Source: Methanobacterium sp. (GTDB taxonomy: Archaea > Methanobacteriota > Methanobacteria > Methanobacteriales > Methanobacteriaceae). From it: DNA of 57,608 nt. The notes under the pieces are model-generated. The model ran no database searches and was not told where the DNA came from. It worked only from the letters and a program-made list of their open reading frames with translations. A program made the position numbers and the translations under genes. Positions 18,574 through 26,923 of the stretch are shown here, one piece after another; position 1 is the first letter of the stretch; the number at the start of each line of letters is the position of its first letter. The DNA lies in contig JAJFTX010000194.1 in NCBI GenBank assembly GCA_021372715.1, positions 1 to 57,608 of the forward strand. The letters run 5' to 3'.

Positions 18574-18602
18574 TATGAATCCATTTAATTGAAAGGGATA
18601 AA

Positions 18603-19259
18603 ATGGTAAAGTTATTTAAAAAGGAATCTCAAGTAGAGAAACTTGCAAAAGAACATGTGGAAATTGTTCATCAAAGTGTTCATAAACTTAAAACGGTTTT
18701 AGCCTATTTCTATGTTGGTGATTTTGAAAAATTAGATAAGGAAGTTGTCGAACTTTCCAAATTGGAACATGATGCTGATGAGATAAGGCGAATGATGGAA
18801 CTGGAATTTTATCACGGTGCTTTCCTACCTTTTGATCGGGAAGACCGCATCGCATTAGCAGAGTTAGTGGATAGTGTTTCTGACATGGCCGAAGAAACCG
18901 CATATAGTATCTGTTTAAGCAGATTAAATTTTCCGAAAAAAGGGGAGAAGGATTTCCAAAAGTTTGTAGATGTGATTTGTGAAACAGTTTCTATGTTGAC
19001 TCAGTGTATTGAAAAATTAGATGTAGATTTGGGAGAATCCATAGCAAAAGCTCATCAGGTGGAATATCTTGAAGATGAAGCTGATGCAATGGAAAGGAAA
19101 ATAATAAAAACACTCTATAAACTTTATCGAGATGAAAAAATCGATTTGTTAACTCTTTTGGAACTAAAAAATATTACCATTAAACTGGGAACGATTGTAG
19201 ACCGGGCGGAGAACGCTTCGGATCGTGCTCTTATTATAGCGGCTAAAAGGAGAGGTTAA
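18603..19259 (+). CDS. PhoU-like (DUF47/TIGR00153) phosphate transport accessory protein
   Basis: 218 residues, almost entirely helical, with the two PhoU-type E/D-rich repeats: LEHDADEIRRMMELEFY near 57-73 and VEYLEDEADAMERKII near 152-168, then a closing VDRAENASDRA. DUF47 proteins bind metal clusters and are usually partnered with Pit-type phosphate permeases; no permease gene is adjacent. AAGGGAT precedes the ATG. Position 30 bp after the DUF357 gene and 5 bp before the DUF434 gene indicates cotranscription. Confidence 0.88.
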   Translation: MVKLFKKESQVEKLAKEHVEIVHQSVHKLKTVLAYFYVGDFEKLDKEVVELSKLEHDADEIRRMMELEFYHGAFLPFDREDRIALAELVDSVSDMAEETAYSICLSRLNFPKKGEKDFQKFVDVICETVSMLTQCIEKLDVDLGESIAKAHQVEYLEDEADAMERKIIKTLYKLYRDEKIDLLTLLELKNITIKLGTIVDRAENASDRALIIAAKRRG

Positions 19260-19264
19260 ACAAT

Positions 19265-19945
19265 ATGGAAATGAACTCGGAAAAGATGCAAAATGCAACC
19301 TATGATCTTAAATTTCTCCTTAATAGGGACTATCATAAAAAAAATGCCCTAGAATTCATTGGTAATCATTATTTATTGAACAAAGAAGAGCGTAATTATT
19401 TATTAAGAACTGTATATTCCAGTGAAAAATCAGATGGCCGAAGGAGTAAAATAGTTCCCATAAGTAAGATAAAAGGTAAAAATCTGTTTATTGACGGTTA
19501 TAATGTGCTTATCACGGTTGAAAGTATTTGTAAAAACGAAAATTCAATTATGATGTGCGAAGATGGTGTTTTAAGAGATATTAACGCTGTTTTTGGTAAA
19601 TATAAATGTAAAGAGAAAACTAAAATCGCATTAAATTCTATTATATCCCTGGTTAAAATATACAAACCTACCAATGTTCATTTTTTCTTCGACAGCCAAG
19701 TTAGTAAAAGTGGCGAACTATCAAAAATCACCCAACAGATCTTGTTAGCGCAAGAAGTAACTGGAAGTGCTGATACAGCTTCAAATGTTGATTATCAGTT
19801 AATAAACTTATCTAATGAAACTGATGGCGTGGTAGCAACCAGCGACAGTATAATAATGGATAAAGTAGATTATATATTGGACATTCCCAGTTTCATACTT
19901 AAAATCAAAAAGAAGAACTTATCACTATCAAAATTAATTAAATGA
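19265..19945 (+). CDS. DUF434-family protein (PIN-like fold suspected)
   Basis: 226 residues without membrane segments. An N-terminal helical part (NRDYHKKNALEFIGNHYLL) is followed by IKGKNLFIDGYNVLITVES, then VHFFFDSQVSKSGEL and a segment with DGVVATSDSIIMDK. The conserved acidic residues on short strands (DGYN, DSQ, DYQ, TSDS) resemble a PIN/NYN nuclease arrangement, which is inference. It matches archaeal proteins labelled DUF434/DUF5616. It is separated from the PhoU-like gene by only 5 bp. Confidence 0.75.
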   Translation: MEMNSEKMQNATYDLKFLLNRDYHKKNALEFIGNHYLLNKEERNYLLRTVYSSEKSDGRRSKIVPISKIKGKNLFIDGYNVLITVESICKNENSIMMCEDGVLRDINAVFGKYKCKEKTKIALNSIISLVKIYKPTNVHFFFDSQVSKSGELSKITQQILLAQEVTGSADTASNVDYQLINLSNETDGVVATSDSIIMDKVDYILDIPSFILKIKKKNLSLSKLIK

Positions 19946-20013
19946 ACTCTTTTAATTAAAAAAAATTTTTATATGAACAATTAAAAAAATAAAAAAAATA
20001 GATATCCGTTTAA

Positions 20014-21114
20014 TCAATCGATATCTGTAAATCTTCCTTCTAATTTTTCTAATACACCAGGAAGAGTAGTATATTCCATTTCATCTGCAGGCAGCCTGTG
20101 AGGTTCGAATGGACCATGTCTTCTCATGTATTCAGCAATTTCTGAAGCTAAAGCTCTGGATCTGTCATATGCAGGGTCATCGAATAAATCCATTGGACCT
20201 ACCAGTTTACTTTCTGCAATCTGGAATCCTAAGGCTATAACCCTTGGTGGTCCATCAAATCTTATAGGGTGAGCGTTTTTCTGTGCAACAGGCATTAATG
20301 GGCCGTTATGTGATCCTCTCATCCATCCACCTACTAAATGAGGGAATGCGAATGGTTCTACTACTTCCCCTGCTGCGGGGAATCCGGATTGTGATCTAAC
20401 AATGGCTACTGGATCATCCTTTCCCACGTATTTTCCTGCCATGAGGTTCAATCTTTCGGTACTTACTGATGCTGCGATTTCATTATCACTTTTACGATAG
20501 ATGTGTTTGATAACATAGCGGCTAATTGTTCCTAAAAGAGCTGCTAAATCGTAGATTTCTTCGGGACATGACATTATTACTTTTTTATGTTCCATAACAT
20601 CATAAACTTCATATTTAAAACCATCGTGAAGTGATGGGTCAATTACTAATCCTGCTGTGTTAAAGGGATCTGCAAACATTCTAAAAAGAGGCATGTTGAA
20701 TGCCCCGGGTTCGGTCTTATCACAGCAAAAGATTATTACCGGGTCGCTAGGTCTTTCTTTAAACTCCATTTCGGCCACTCCAGGGCCCATTCCTTTAATG
20801 TTACCTGAAAATGTGTCAGACAACATATCCTGTCCAGCTCCATAAAGTTTTAGTTCGCGAGCCACGGCTGTAGCATCCATAAATGTGTCGAATGCTAATT
20901 TGTGGACTTCCTCATTCTCTTCGCCGTTTCGATGGGTCATTATCAATTCAGTGTCATCACCACAGTTGGTAACGTAGAAATCTTCCAGAAGGCCTTCATC
21001 TAAAGCTTTTCCTAAGTTTTCTCTACACTTGGCAAGTATCTTCTCATGGGTCACTACATGTCCAGCCACACTTCCTACATCTGCTTTTATTACACTAACG
21101 GTAGTTTTTGTCAT
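20014..21114 (-). CDS. fbp: Fructose-1,6-bisphosphate aldolase/phosphatase
   Basis: 366 residues of the archaeal type V bifunctional enzyme: TTVSVIKADVGSVAGH at the N-terminus, YVTNCGDDTELIMTH, CCDKTEPGAFN, then LNLMAGKYVGKDDP, which contains the Schiff-base lysine and nearby catalytic tyrosine, and VGGWMRGSHNGPLMPV. It condenses triose phosphates to fructose-1,6-bisphosphate and hydrolyses it to fructose-6-phosphate, making gluconeogenesis one-way. Start set at ATG 21114, preceded by GGAGGTGTATTTG; an upstream in-frame ATG eight codons earlier lies before the site. It is transcribed alone. Confidence 0.97.
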   Translation of the reverse strand: MTKTTVSVIKADVGSVAGHVVTHEKILAKCRENLGKALDEGLLEDFYVTNCGDDTELIMTHRNGEENEEVHKLAFDTFMDATAVARELKLYGAGQDMLSDTFSGNIKGMGPGVAEMEFKERPSDPVIIFCCDKTEPGAFNMPLFRMFADPFNTAGLVIDPSLHDGFKYEVYDVMEHKKVIMSCPEEIYDLAALLGTISRYVIKHIYRKSDNEIAASVSTERLNLMAGKYVGKDDPVAIVRSQSGFPAAGEVVEPFAFPHLVGGWMRGSHNGPLMPVAQKNAHPIRFDGPPRVIALGFQIAESKLVGPMDLFDDPAYDRSRALASEIAEYMRRHGPFEPHRLPADEMEYTTLPGVLEKLEGRFTDID

Positions 21115-21418
21115 CAAATACACCTCCAATTTTTGCAAAATTTCTATTCAATAATAGCCAAAAGCTGAATTTATTTAAACCTTTAAAATTTGTAATATTT
21201 AATTAAACTAGTTTCCTAGCTTTAAGCTATCTATAAGAATATTCAATATAAATTATGTTTAGGGTATCCATATAAATTTATGTTTTAACCCTTAAGAATA
21301 TCAAATACTATAAAGAAGTAGAATTTTTCTAATTAACCATTTTATCAGGGATAATATCAAATAAACTCTAATTCTTTTATAAAAAATTTAATTAAAGATA
21401 TAATTAAAAATAAAATAG
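21115..21418. other. 304-bp intergenic region upstream of fbp
   Basis: Holds the fbp promoter on the minus strand: a TATA-like box (GTTTAAATAA read on the minus strand, about 21171-21180) some 60 bp before the ATG, and the GGAGGTG ribosome binding site. The remaining AT-rich stretch separates it from the 3-isopropylmalate/homoisocitrate dehydrogenase gene. I see no further gene or clear repeat. Confidence 0.5.
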
Positions 21419-22417
21419 TCATTTCAGTGATTTGAGTTTTCTCTTAATTTCCTGAGTCATATCATCCGTTTTAAAATTACCACCCAAGTCGGGCGTGACT
21501 TTCTTACCCTCTTTTAAAACTTCTATAAGTGCATTTTCCAACATATATGCTTCTTCTTCCTCATGGAGATATCTTAATAGCATAACTGTAGATAAAATCA
21601 TTGCTGAAGGATTAGATATGTTTTTACCAGCTATATCAGGACCGGATCCATGGACTGGTTCGAATAACCCATTTTTGTAACCGATATTAGCTGAAGGAGC
21701 TAATCCAAGCCCTCCAACCAGGCCGGCACCTTCATCAGATAATATATCACCGAATAAATTAGTAGTTACTATACAATCAAATTCTTGGGGTTTGGTTAAT
21801 AAAAACATGGCCATGGCATCTACATATTTATCATCAGCTTCAGTATCAGGATAATGTTCTGCTACTTCATAGAAGATACGTTTAAATAATCCATCACTTA
21901 GTTTTAATACGTTTGCTTTGTGAACTGCTGTTACTTTACTTCTTTCAGTTTTTTTAACATATTCAAATGCAAATTTTGAAATCCTCTGGGAAGCTTTGGT
22001 GGTTATAACTCTTAGAGCGGTTGCTCCATCATCAGTTTTCTCTTCTATACCTGAATATAGACCTTCTGTGTTTTCTCTTATGATAACCAGATCTAGATCA
22101 GGATACAAGCTTCTTACTCCAGAATATGACTTGACTGGTCTGATATTGGCATATAAATCCAGGGCTTTTCTCAAGGTAATGATGGCACTTTTCTGACCAG
22201 GTACCGTGGTAACCGCGCCAAAAAGAACAGCATCAGCTTTACGAGCCTGTTTGATGGTTTCCTGAGGGATAGTTGTTCCAGTACGTTTGTAACTTCCATT
22301 TCCAGCATAGGCTTCTGTATAACTAAATTCAATATCTAAACAATCTAAAACCTGAAGTGCAGCATTCATAACTTCCGGTCCAATTCCATCTCCAGGTATA
22401 ATAGTTAAGTTATACAT
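21419..22417 (-). CDS. Isopropylmalate/homoisocitrate dehydrogenase (LeuB or AksF)
   Basis: 332 residues of the beta-decarboxylating dehydrogenase family: IIPGDGIGPEV at the start, LDLYANIRPVKSY, IRENTEGLYSGIE, HKANVLKLSDGLF, TTNLFGDILSDEGAGLVGGLGLAPSANIG and EPVHGSGPDIAGK. NAD-type determinants (no phosphate-binding Lys/Tyr of isocitrate dehydrogenases visible) fit LeuB/AksF. Methanogens carry both: LeuB for leucine, AksF for the 2-oxosuberate arm of coenzyme B. I cannot separate these by eye. AGGGATCC precedes the ATG. It is a single-gene unit. Confidence 0.88.
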   Translation of the reverse strand: MYNLTIIPGDGIGPEVMNAALQVLDCLDIEFSYTEAYAGNGSYKRTGTTIPQETIKQARKADAVLFGAVTTVPGQKSAIITLRKALDLYANIRPVKSYSGVRSLYPDLDLVIIRENTEGLYSGIEEKTDDGATALRVITTKASQRISKFAFEYVKKTERSKVTAVHKANVLKLSDGLFKRIFYEVAEHYPDTEADDKYVDAMAMFLLTKPQEFDCIVTTNLFGDILSDEGAGLVGGLGLAPSANIGYKNGLFEPVHGSGPDIAGKNISNPSAMILSTVMLLRYLHEEEEAYMLENALIEVLKEGKKVTPDLGGNFKTDDMTQEIKRKLKSLK

Positions 22418-22631
22418 ATGGATCCCTAAAAATTCATTTTATTACAAAAAACAGCCCAAGATTATTTTTTTATCCATAAAAACCTTATAACTGCTTTTAA
22501 TAATAATTAGATAAGTATATGGCTATGAAAGAATATACTATGTATTTAATCTAAGTATATTGTATTTAAATAAATGATCTAACTTGAATTTTCCGTATTC
22601 AATACAACAAAAAAATAAGGGAGATATAGAA

Positions 22632-23201
22632 ATGGAAAGGCAAGATAACATTAAAAGATTAATTCAAACATTAGAAGATGATGATGAACTGGTCAGAGTC
22701 CAGGCTTCAGAATTACTGGAAGAAATGGGCAAACCAGCCGTGGAACTTCTAATCGATGCATTAAATAATCCTAATAAAAATATAAGAAGATACTCCGCCA
22801 GAGTTTTAGGAGAAATTGGTGATAAAAGAGCGATAGAACCACTTATTGCCAATTTAAAAGATGATAATAAATGGGTCCGTCGTGAAACATCTGGTGCTCT
22901 CAGTAAAATGGGAGACCCGGCTACTCAACCTTTAATCAAATTACTGCAAGATCCTGATTGGAGAGTTAGAGGAGGAGCAGCATGGGCATTAGGAAAAATA
23001 GAGAATAAGGAAGCAGTAGAACCACTAATAAAAGCTTTAGAAGATGATAGTGGATTTGTAAGGAGTGGTGCTGCTTGGTCATTAGGTAACATCAATGATG
23101 AGAGAGCAATAGAGCCATTAAAAATGGCATTAAATGATAAAAGTAGTTATGTGAGAAAAACAGCCGAAAAATACTTGGATAGTTGGGGTAAATTAGATTA
23201 A
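22632..23201 (+). CDS. HEAT-repeat protein (PBS lyase-type repeats), 189 aa
   Basis: Built of about six 31-residue HEAT/PBS-lyase repeats; the unit is A-VEPLI-AL-DDN-WVR--AA-ALG-I-D, visible for example at AVELLIDALNNPN, AIEPLIANLKDDN, ATQPLIKLLQDPD and AVEPLIKALEDDS. Such scaffolds mediate protein-protein contacts and include tetrapyrrole lyase relatives. No catalytic residues are seen. Start set at ATG 22632 with AAGGGAG upstream; in-frame TTG 22584 has no site. It lies divergently from the LeuB/AksF gene. Confidence 0.88.
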   Translation: MERQDNIKRLIQTLEDDDELVRVQASELLEEMGKPAVELLIDALNNPNKNIRRYSARVLGEIGDKRAIEPLIANLKDDNKWVRRETSGALSKMGDPATQPLIKLLQDPDWRVRGGAAWALGKIENKEAVEPLIKALEDDSGFVRSGAAWSLGNINDERAIEPLKMALNDKSSYVRKTAEKYLDSWGKLD

Positions 23202-23391
23202 TTATAAATTAACCTTAAATTGGATTTATTGTGTATAAAAATAAGTCCAATCCACTTATTTTATATAATTTATTTTATTAATAGATAAAAGCAAATAATT
23301 TATTATCTATAATATGCAATAGTGAATTGAAGTATTTTAATTTCTTTTGCGAAAAATTTATTCTATTAGTAATCTGATAGAAGGTGATATC

Positions 23392-24333
23392 ATCAAAGTC
23401 AGTGTAATAGGTGCTTCAGGCAGAGTAGGACGGTCAGCTGCGTTTTGTCTGGCTGAAGAAAACATGGTGAGTAAGCTGGTATTGTTTTCCAGGGAAGAAA
23501 GTCTTGCAAAAATACAAGGCGAATCTCTGGATATGTATGACGCTATGGCTGCCAAAGATATTCGTATTTCCATTACTTCATCTTGTAAAATGGAAGATCT
23601 ACAGGATTCTGATATAGTAGTAATAACTGCCGGGGTTCCCCGAAAAGCGGGTATGTCTCGTATGGAAATTGCCATTCCCAATGCCAGAATTGTTGCTGAA
23701 TACTCCAGATTAATCGCTGAATATTCGCCTAATTCTATTATACTGGTCGTAACAAATCCTGTTGATGTTATGACTTATGTTGCTTTAAAAGCATCAGGAT
23801 TTGATAGGAATAAGGTTTTTGGTCTGGGTAATCACCTTGATTCCCTACGGCTGAGGAATATGCTGGCCAAACATTTCAACATACATGTAAGTGAGATTCA
23901 CACTAGGGTTATAGGTGAACATGGAGACCATATGGTGCCTTTAGTCAGTTCCACATCTATAGGTGGTATATTACTCAATAATTATGCCTTAGGTGATACC
24001 ATAGACATGGAAGGAATGGTCAAAAAGGTTATCAACGCTGGAAGTTATGTAATTAACAAAAAGGGCTCCACAGAGTTTGGACCAGCTTATGCCATTGCCA
24101 ATATCATCAGCACTGTTTTAAATGACGAAAAGAAAATTTTAACAGTCAGTGCTTATCTTGAAGGAGAAATAGAGGATATTAAAGACGTTTGTCTGGGAGT
24201 GCCTGTTAAACTGGGCATAAATGGAATAGAAAGAATAATTCCCATAAAAATGAATGATAATGAGACTAAAGCTTTTTTAAATGCTGCAGAAGTTGTTAAA
24301 AAGAGAACAGAAGAAGTAATGAAGAATTTATAA
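23392..24333 (+). CDS. mdh: L-malate dehydrogenase (lactate/malate dehydrogenase family)
   Basis: About 313 residues. IGASGRVGRSAAF is the NAD(P)-binding loop, followed by TAGVPRKAGMSR (active-site loop arginine), VVTNPVDVMTY and GLGNHLDSLRLRN, with catalytic His in RVIGEHGDHMVPL. The protein reversibly oxidises malate to oxaloacetate in the partial TCA pathway. The expected N-terminus is K-V-S-V-I-G, and no ATG, GTG or TTG occurs within 14 codons upstream. AGGTGAT ends three bases before ATC 23392, so an ATC start is likely. The alternative TTG at 23347 has no site and adds 15 residues. Confidence 0.93.
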   Translation: MKVSVIGASGRVGRSAAFCLAEENMVSKLVLFSREESLAKIQGESLDMYDAMAAKDIRISITSSCKMEDLQDSDIVVITAGVPRKAGMSRMEIAIPNARIVAEYSRLIAEYSPNSIILVVTNPVDVMTYVALKASGFDRNKVFGLGNHLDSLRLRNMLAKHFNIHVSEIHTRVIGEHGDHMVPLVSSTSIGGILLNNYALGDTIDMEGMVKKVINAGSYVINKKGSTEFGPAYAIANIISTVLNDEKKILTVSAYLEGEIEDIKDVCLGVPVKLGINGIERIIPIKMNDNETKAFLNAAEVVKKRTEEVMKNL

Positions 24334-24646
24334 TTTAGTATCTATTTTTATCCTAATAAAATTACACTTAATATTTATTTTTATTAATGCTCCTTTTCAA
24401 TCTACTGAATTATTAACCGATTTTGTCATGTAATTTGAATAATTTTTAAATAGACATATTTATATATCTGTTCAGTTATACATTCTATTAACTACTTATT
24501 TATGAACATTGTATAAAAAAATCTAGTTTATGACCATATTTTATCAAAATATTTTGTCGTCGGAAAGCCATTTCCGATAACTTTATATATGGTTTTGTTG
24601 ATAATAACAGATAATATAAAATAATGGTTCAAAAGGAAAGTCTCAG
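24334..24646. other. Intergenic region with the pdxT-glutamate synthase promoter
   Basis: 313 bp without a gene. It contains T-runs that may end the malate dehydrogenase transcript (24346-24420), an NrpR-type operator (24562-24575), a TATA-like box CTTTATATATGG just after it (about 24581-24592), and an AAGGAAAG ribosome binding site in front of pdxT. Confidence 0.6.
24562..24575. promoter_or_regulatory. NrpR-type nitrogen operator upstream of pdxT
   Basis: GGAA-AGCCAT-TTCC, an exact match to the GGAA-N6-TTCC consensus bound by the archaeal nitrogen repressor NrpR. The symmetry extends to TCGGAA / TTCCGA. It lies directly upstream of the TATA-like box, where a bound repressor would block TFB/TBP access. 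NrpR releases DNA when 2-oxoglutarate is high (nitrogen limitation). Confidence 0.85.
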
Positions 24647-25225
24647 ATGATAAAAATAGGAATATTAAACCTGCAAGGTGATGTTCAGGAACACATAGAA
24701 GCTACAGAAAAAGCCGTTGGAAAAATGGATATTTCTGCCCAAATTTTTAAAGTAGAAACAGCATCTGATGTCTCAAAATGTCAAGGTATCATTATTTCTG
24801 GTGGGGAAAGTACAGTAATAGGAAAATTAATAAAAGAGGAAGGAATCGACCAGACGATACGAGAACACAACATAGCTGTGCTGGGTACCTGTGCAGGGAT
24901 GATAATACTTGGAAAAAAAACAGATTATCAGCAGCCTCTAATGGGCTTAATAGACATGCAGGTTAAAAGAAACGGATTTGGTAGACAAAAACTTTCCTTT
25001 GAAGAAGAAGTTGAAATATTCGGTGAAAAATTCCCTGGAATATTCATCAGAGCCCCCTATGCCAGTGAAGTAGGAAATAACACAGAAATACTGGCCAGAA
25101 TTAAAGATAAAATAGTGGCCGTTCGGGAAGGAAAATGTATAGCCACTGCTTTTCACCCCGAACTGACCGAAGATACCCTAATTCATGAATATTTTATTAA
25201 GGAGGTTTTAAATTGTGTGGAATAG
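24647..25225 (+). CDS. pdxT: Pyridoxal 5'-phosphate synthase glutaminase subunit PdxT
   Basis: 192 residues. PdxT signatures: GILNLQGDVQEHIEA, IISGGESTVIGKL, the nucleophile elbow GTCAGMIIL, RNGFGRQKLSFE, IFIRAPYASEVG and the catalytic His/Glu in FHPELTED. It hydrolyses glutamine and channels ammonia to PdxS, which builds PLP from ribose and triose phosphates. Here pdxS is 12.5 kb away rather than adjacent, and pdxT is the first gene of a nitrogen-controlled glutamate synthase operon. Its last codons overlap the next gene by 13 bp. Confidence 0.95.
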   Translation: MIKIGILNLQGDVQEHIEATEKAVGKMDISAQIFKVETASDVSKCQGIIISGGESTVIGKLIKEEGIDQTIREHNIAVLGTCAGMIILGKKTDYQQPLMGLIDMQVKRNGFGRQKLSFEEEVEIFGEKFPGIFIRAPYASEVGNNTEILARIKDKIVAVREGKCIATAFHPELTEDTLIHEYFIKEVLNCVE

Positions 25226-26130
25226 CAGGAGTGGTATTTAAAGATGGTAAAATTCACCCAGTAGGTGACGCTCTAACCAAAATGCTGGATGCCCTACAAC
25301 ACAGAGGGCCGGATTCAGCAGGGTTCGCCATATATGGTGGTCTAGGGCTTTTAGAAAATGAATATCTACTAAATATAGAAGTTAAAGAATCACCCGGTCT
25401 TTTAGAAGAAGTTAAAAACACGGTGAACATCTCCACCCCCATTAAAAAAGAAGAGATAATTCCCTCCGTTGAAAATTTCATAATATACCGTTGCAAAATA
25501 GCTTTAAACTCGTTTTCCGAGTTAAAACCCCTAATAATGAGAATCGATAAAATTGATGATGTAATTGTGCTTAACGGAAGCCATTCATTTGAAATGATAA
25601 AGGATGTGGGATTGGTTAAAGATATCGCAGCCAGATACAATACCCAGGATAAGATGGGAACCCATGCCATCGGACATACCAGATTCTCCACAGAAAGCAT
25701 AGTAGATCGATACCATGCCCATCCCTTTCAAAGTTACATCATTCCAGACATAACCGTGGTGCATAACGGTCAGATTACCAATTACTGGAAAATAAGAGAC
25801 CCATTAGAAAGGAAAGGACATATATTCGAAACCACCAACGATACAGAGTGTATAGTCCACTACATTGCAGACAAACTAAATGAAGGATATAAACTAGAAG
25901 AAGCCCTGGAACAATCGGTAAAAGACATGGACGGCCCTTTTTCATATATTGTAGGGACCCCAAACGGCGTGGGAATTGCAAAAGACCAGTTAGGATTAAG
26001 ACCTGGTGTCCTTGCAGAAAATGATGAAGTATTTGCCATAGCTTCCGAAGAAGTAGCTTTAAGAGAAGTAATGGATACCCATGATATCGAACAAATCTCA
26101 CCCGGTGAGGCAAGAGCCTATACCATCTGA
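25213..26130 (+). CDS. Glutamate synthase, glutaminase (GltB domain 1) subunit
   Basis: 305 residues of a class II glutamine amidotransferase: MCGIAGV at the N-terminus (Cys2 becomes the nucleophile after Met removal), ALQHRGPDSAGFA, HTRFSTESIVDRYHAHPF, VHNGQITNYWKIR, TTNDTECIVHYIA and MDGPFSYIV. It is one of the separately encoded archaeal pieces of GltB and releases ammonia from glutamine. The start codon is TTG (25213), which places Cys at position 2 and has GGAGG seven bases upstream. It overlaps the pdxT stop region, so translation is probably coupled. Confidence 0.93.
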   Translation: MCGIAGVVFKDGKIHPVGDALTKMLDALQHRGPDSAGFAIYGGLGLLENEYLLNIEVKESPGLLEEVKNTVNISTPIKKEEIIPSVENFIIYRCKIALNSFSELKPLIMRIDKIDDVIVLNGSHSFEMIKDVGLVKDIAARYNTQDKMGTHAIGHTRFSTESIVDRYHAHPFQSYIIPDITVVHNGQITNYWKIRDPLERKGHIFETTNDTECIVHYIADKLNEGYKLEEALEQSVKDMDGPFSYIVGTPNGVGIAKDQLGLRPGVLAENDEVFAIASEEVALREVMDTHDIEQISPGEARAYTI

Positions 26131-26221
26131 AAATTTAATGCCCATTATACAGAGAAATTAAACCCAAAAAAGGTAAGGAAATTCACATTAACCCCTCATA
26201 AAAAAAATAAAGGAGATTCCT

Positions 26222-26911
26222 ATGCAGGATATTATAATCTATGCCCAAAATAAAACCCCTCGAGAAGTCAACCAAGATTTAAAACAATTCGCCAAAAATA
26301 ATAAGAAAATCACTATAAAAAACCCCAATGCCATGCATTATATGGCTGCCGGACTAACAGAACCAGTAGAAGTATTTATAGACGGCTCAGCAGGATACTT
26401 CGTTGGGACCATGATACACGGAGCAAAAAAACATGTAAATGGCAATGCAGGATGGTTCCCCGGTGATAATATGACTGACGGTGAACTAATAATCGATGGA
26501 TCTGCAGGTGATGGTGTTGGACAGGGCATATATGGCGGAACAGTTGTGGTAAAAAAAGATGCCGGTTCCAGAACTGGGGAAATCATGAAAAATGGGAATA
26601 TTATTATCGGAGGAAATTCAGGATTCATGAGTGGATTGTTCATGATGGGCGGTCGAATAATCATCCTAGGAGATATATCAGACGATGCTGGTGAATCTAT
26701 AATAAGAGGAGCCATATACGTTAAAGGAAACATCAAAAGCTTAGGAAAGAACGCTAAAGTAGAAGAAATCAATGCGGAAGACAAAAAAGAGCTTATGGAA
26801 ATTTTAACCCCCCATGGATTTGATTTAAAAGATGATGATTATAAAAATTTCAAAAAAATAGTCCCCCGAAGCAAAAGACCATTCTATGGTAAAGAATCAG
26901 AAGAAGGATAA
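26222..26911 (+). CDS. Glutamate synthase GXGXG (GltB domain 3) subunit
   Basis: 229 residues. The central part is a right-handed beta-helix of repeated G-x-x-G units (DGSAGYFVGTMIHG, GNAGWFPGDNMTDG, GSAGDGVGQGIYGG, GNSGFMSGLFMMGG), as in the C-terminal structural domain of GltB and in the formylmethanofuran dehydrogenase C subunit. In glutamate synthase it holds the other domains together rather than catalysing. AAAGGAGATTCCT precedes the ATG. It lies 91 bp after the glutaminase subunit and 12 bp before the beta-subunit gene. Confidence 0.92.
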   Translation: MQDIIIYAQNKTPREVNQDLKQFAKNNKKITIKNPNAMHYMAAGLTEPVEVFIDGSAGYFVGTMIHGAKKHVNGNAGWFPGDNMTDGELIIDGSAGDGVGQGIYGGTVVVKKDAGSRTGEIMKNGNIIIGGNSGFMSGLFMMGGRIIILGDISDDAGESIIRGAIYVKGNIKSLGKNAKVEEINAEDKKELMEILTPHGFDLKDDDYKNFKKIVPRSKRPFYGKESEEG

Positions 26912-26923
26912 AGGAATGATGAT

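Noticed and set aside
26338..26784. 148-codon minus-strand reading frame opposite the GXGXG subunit
   Set aside because: A shadow of the Gly-rich repeat coding on the other strand; Pro/Ser/Ile-rich with no start signal.
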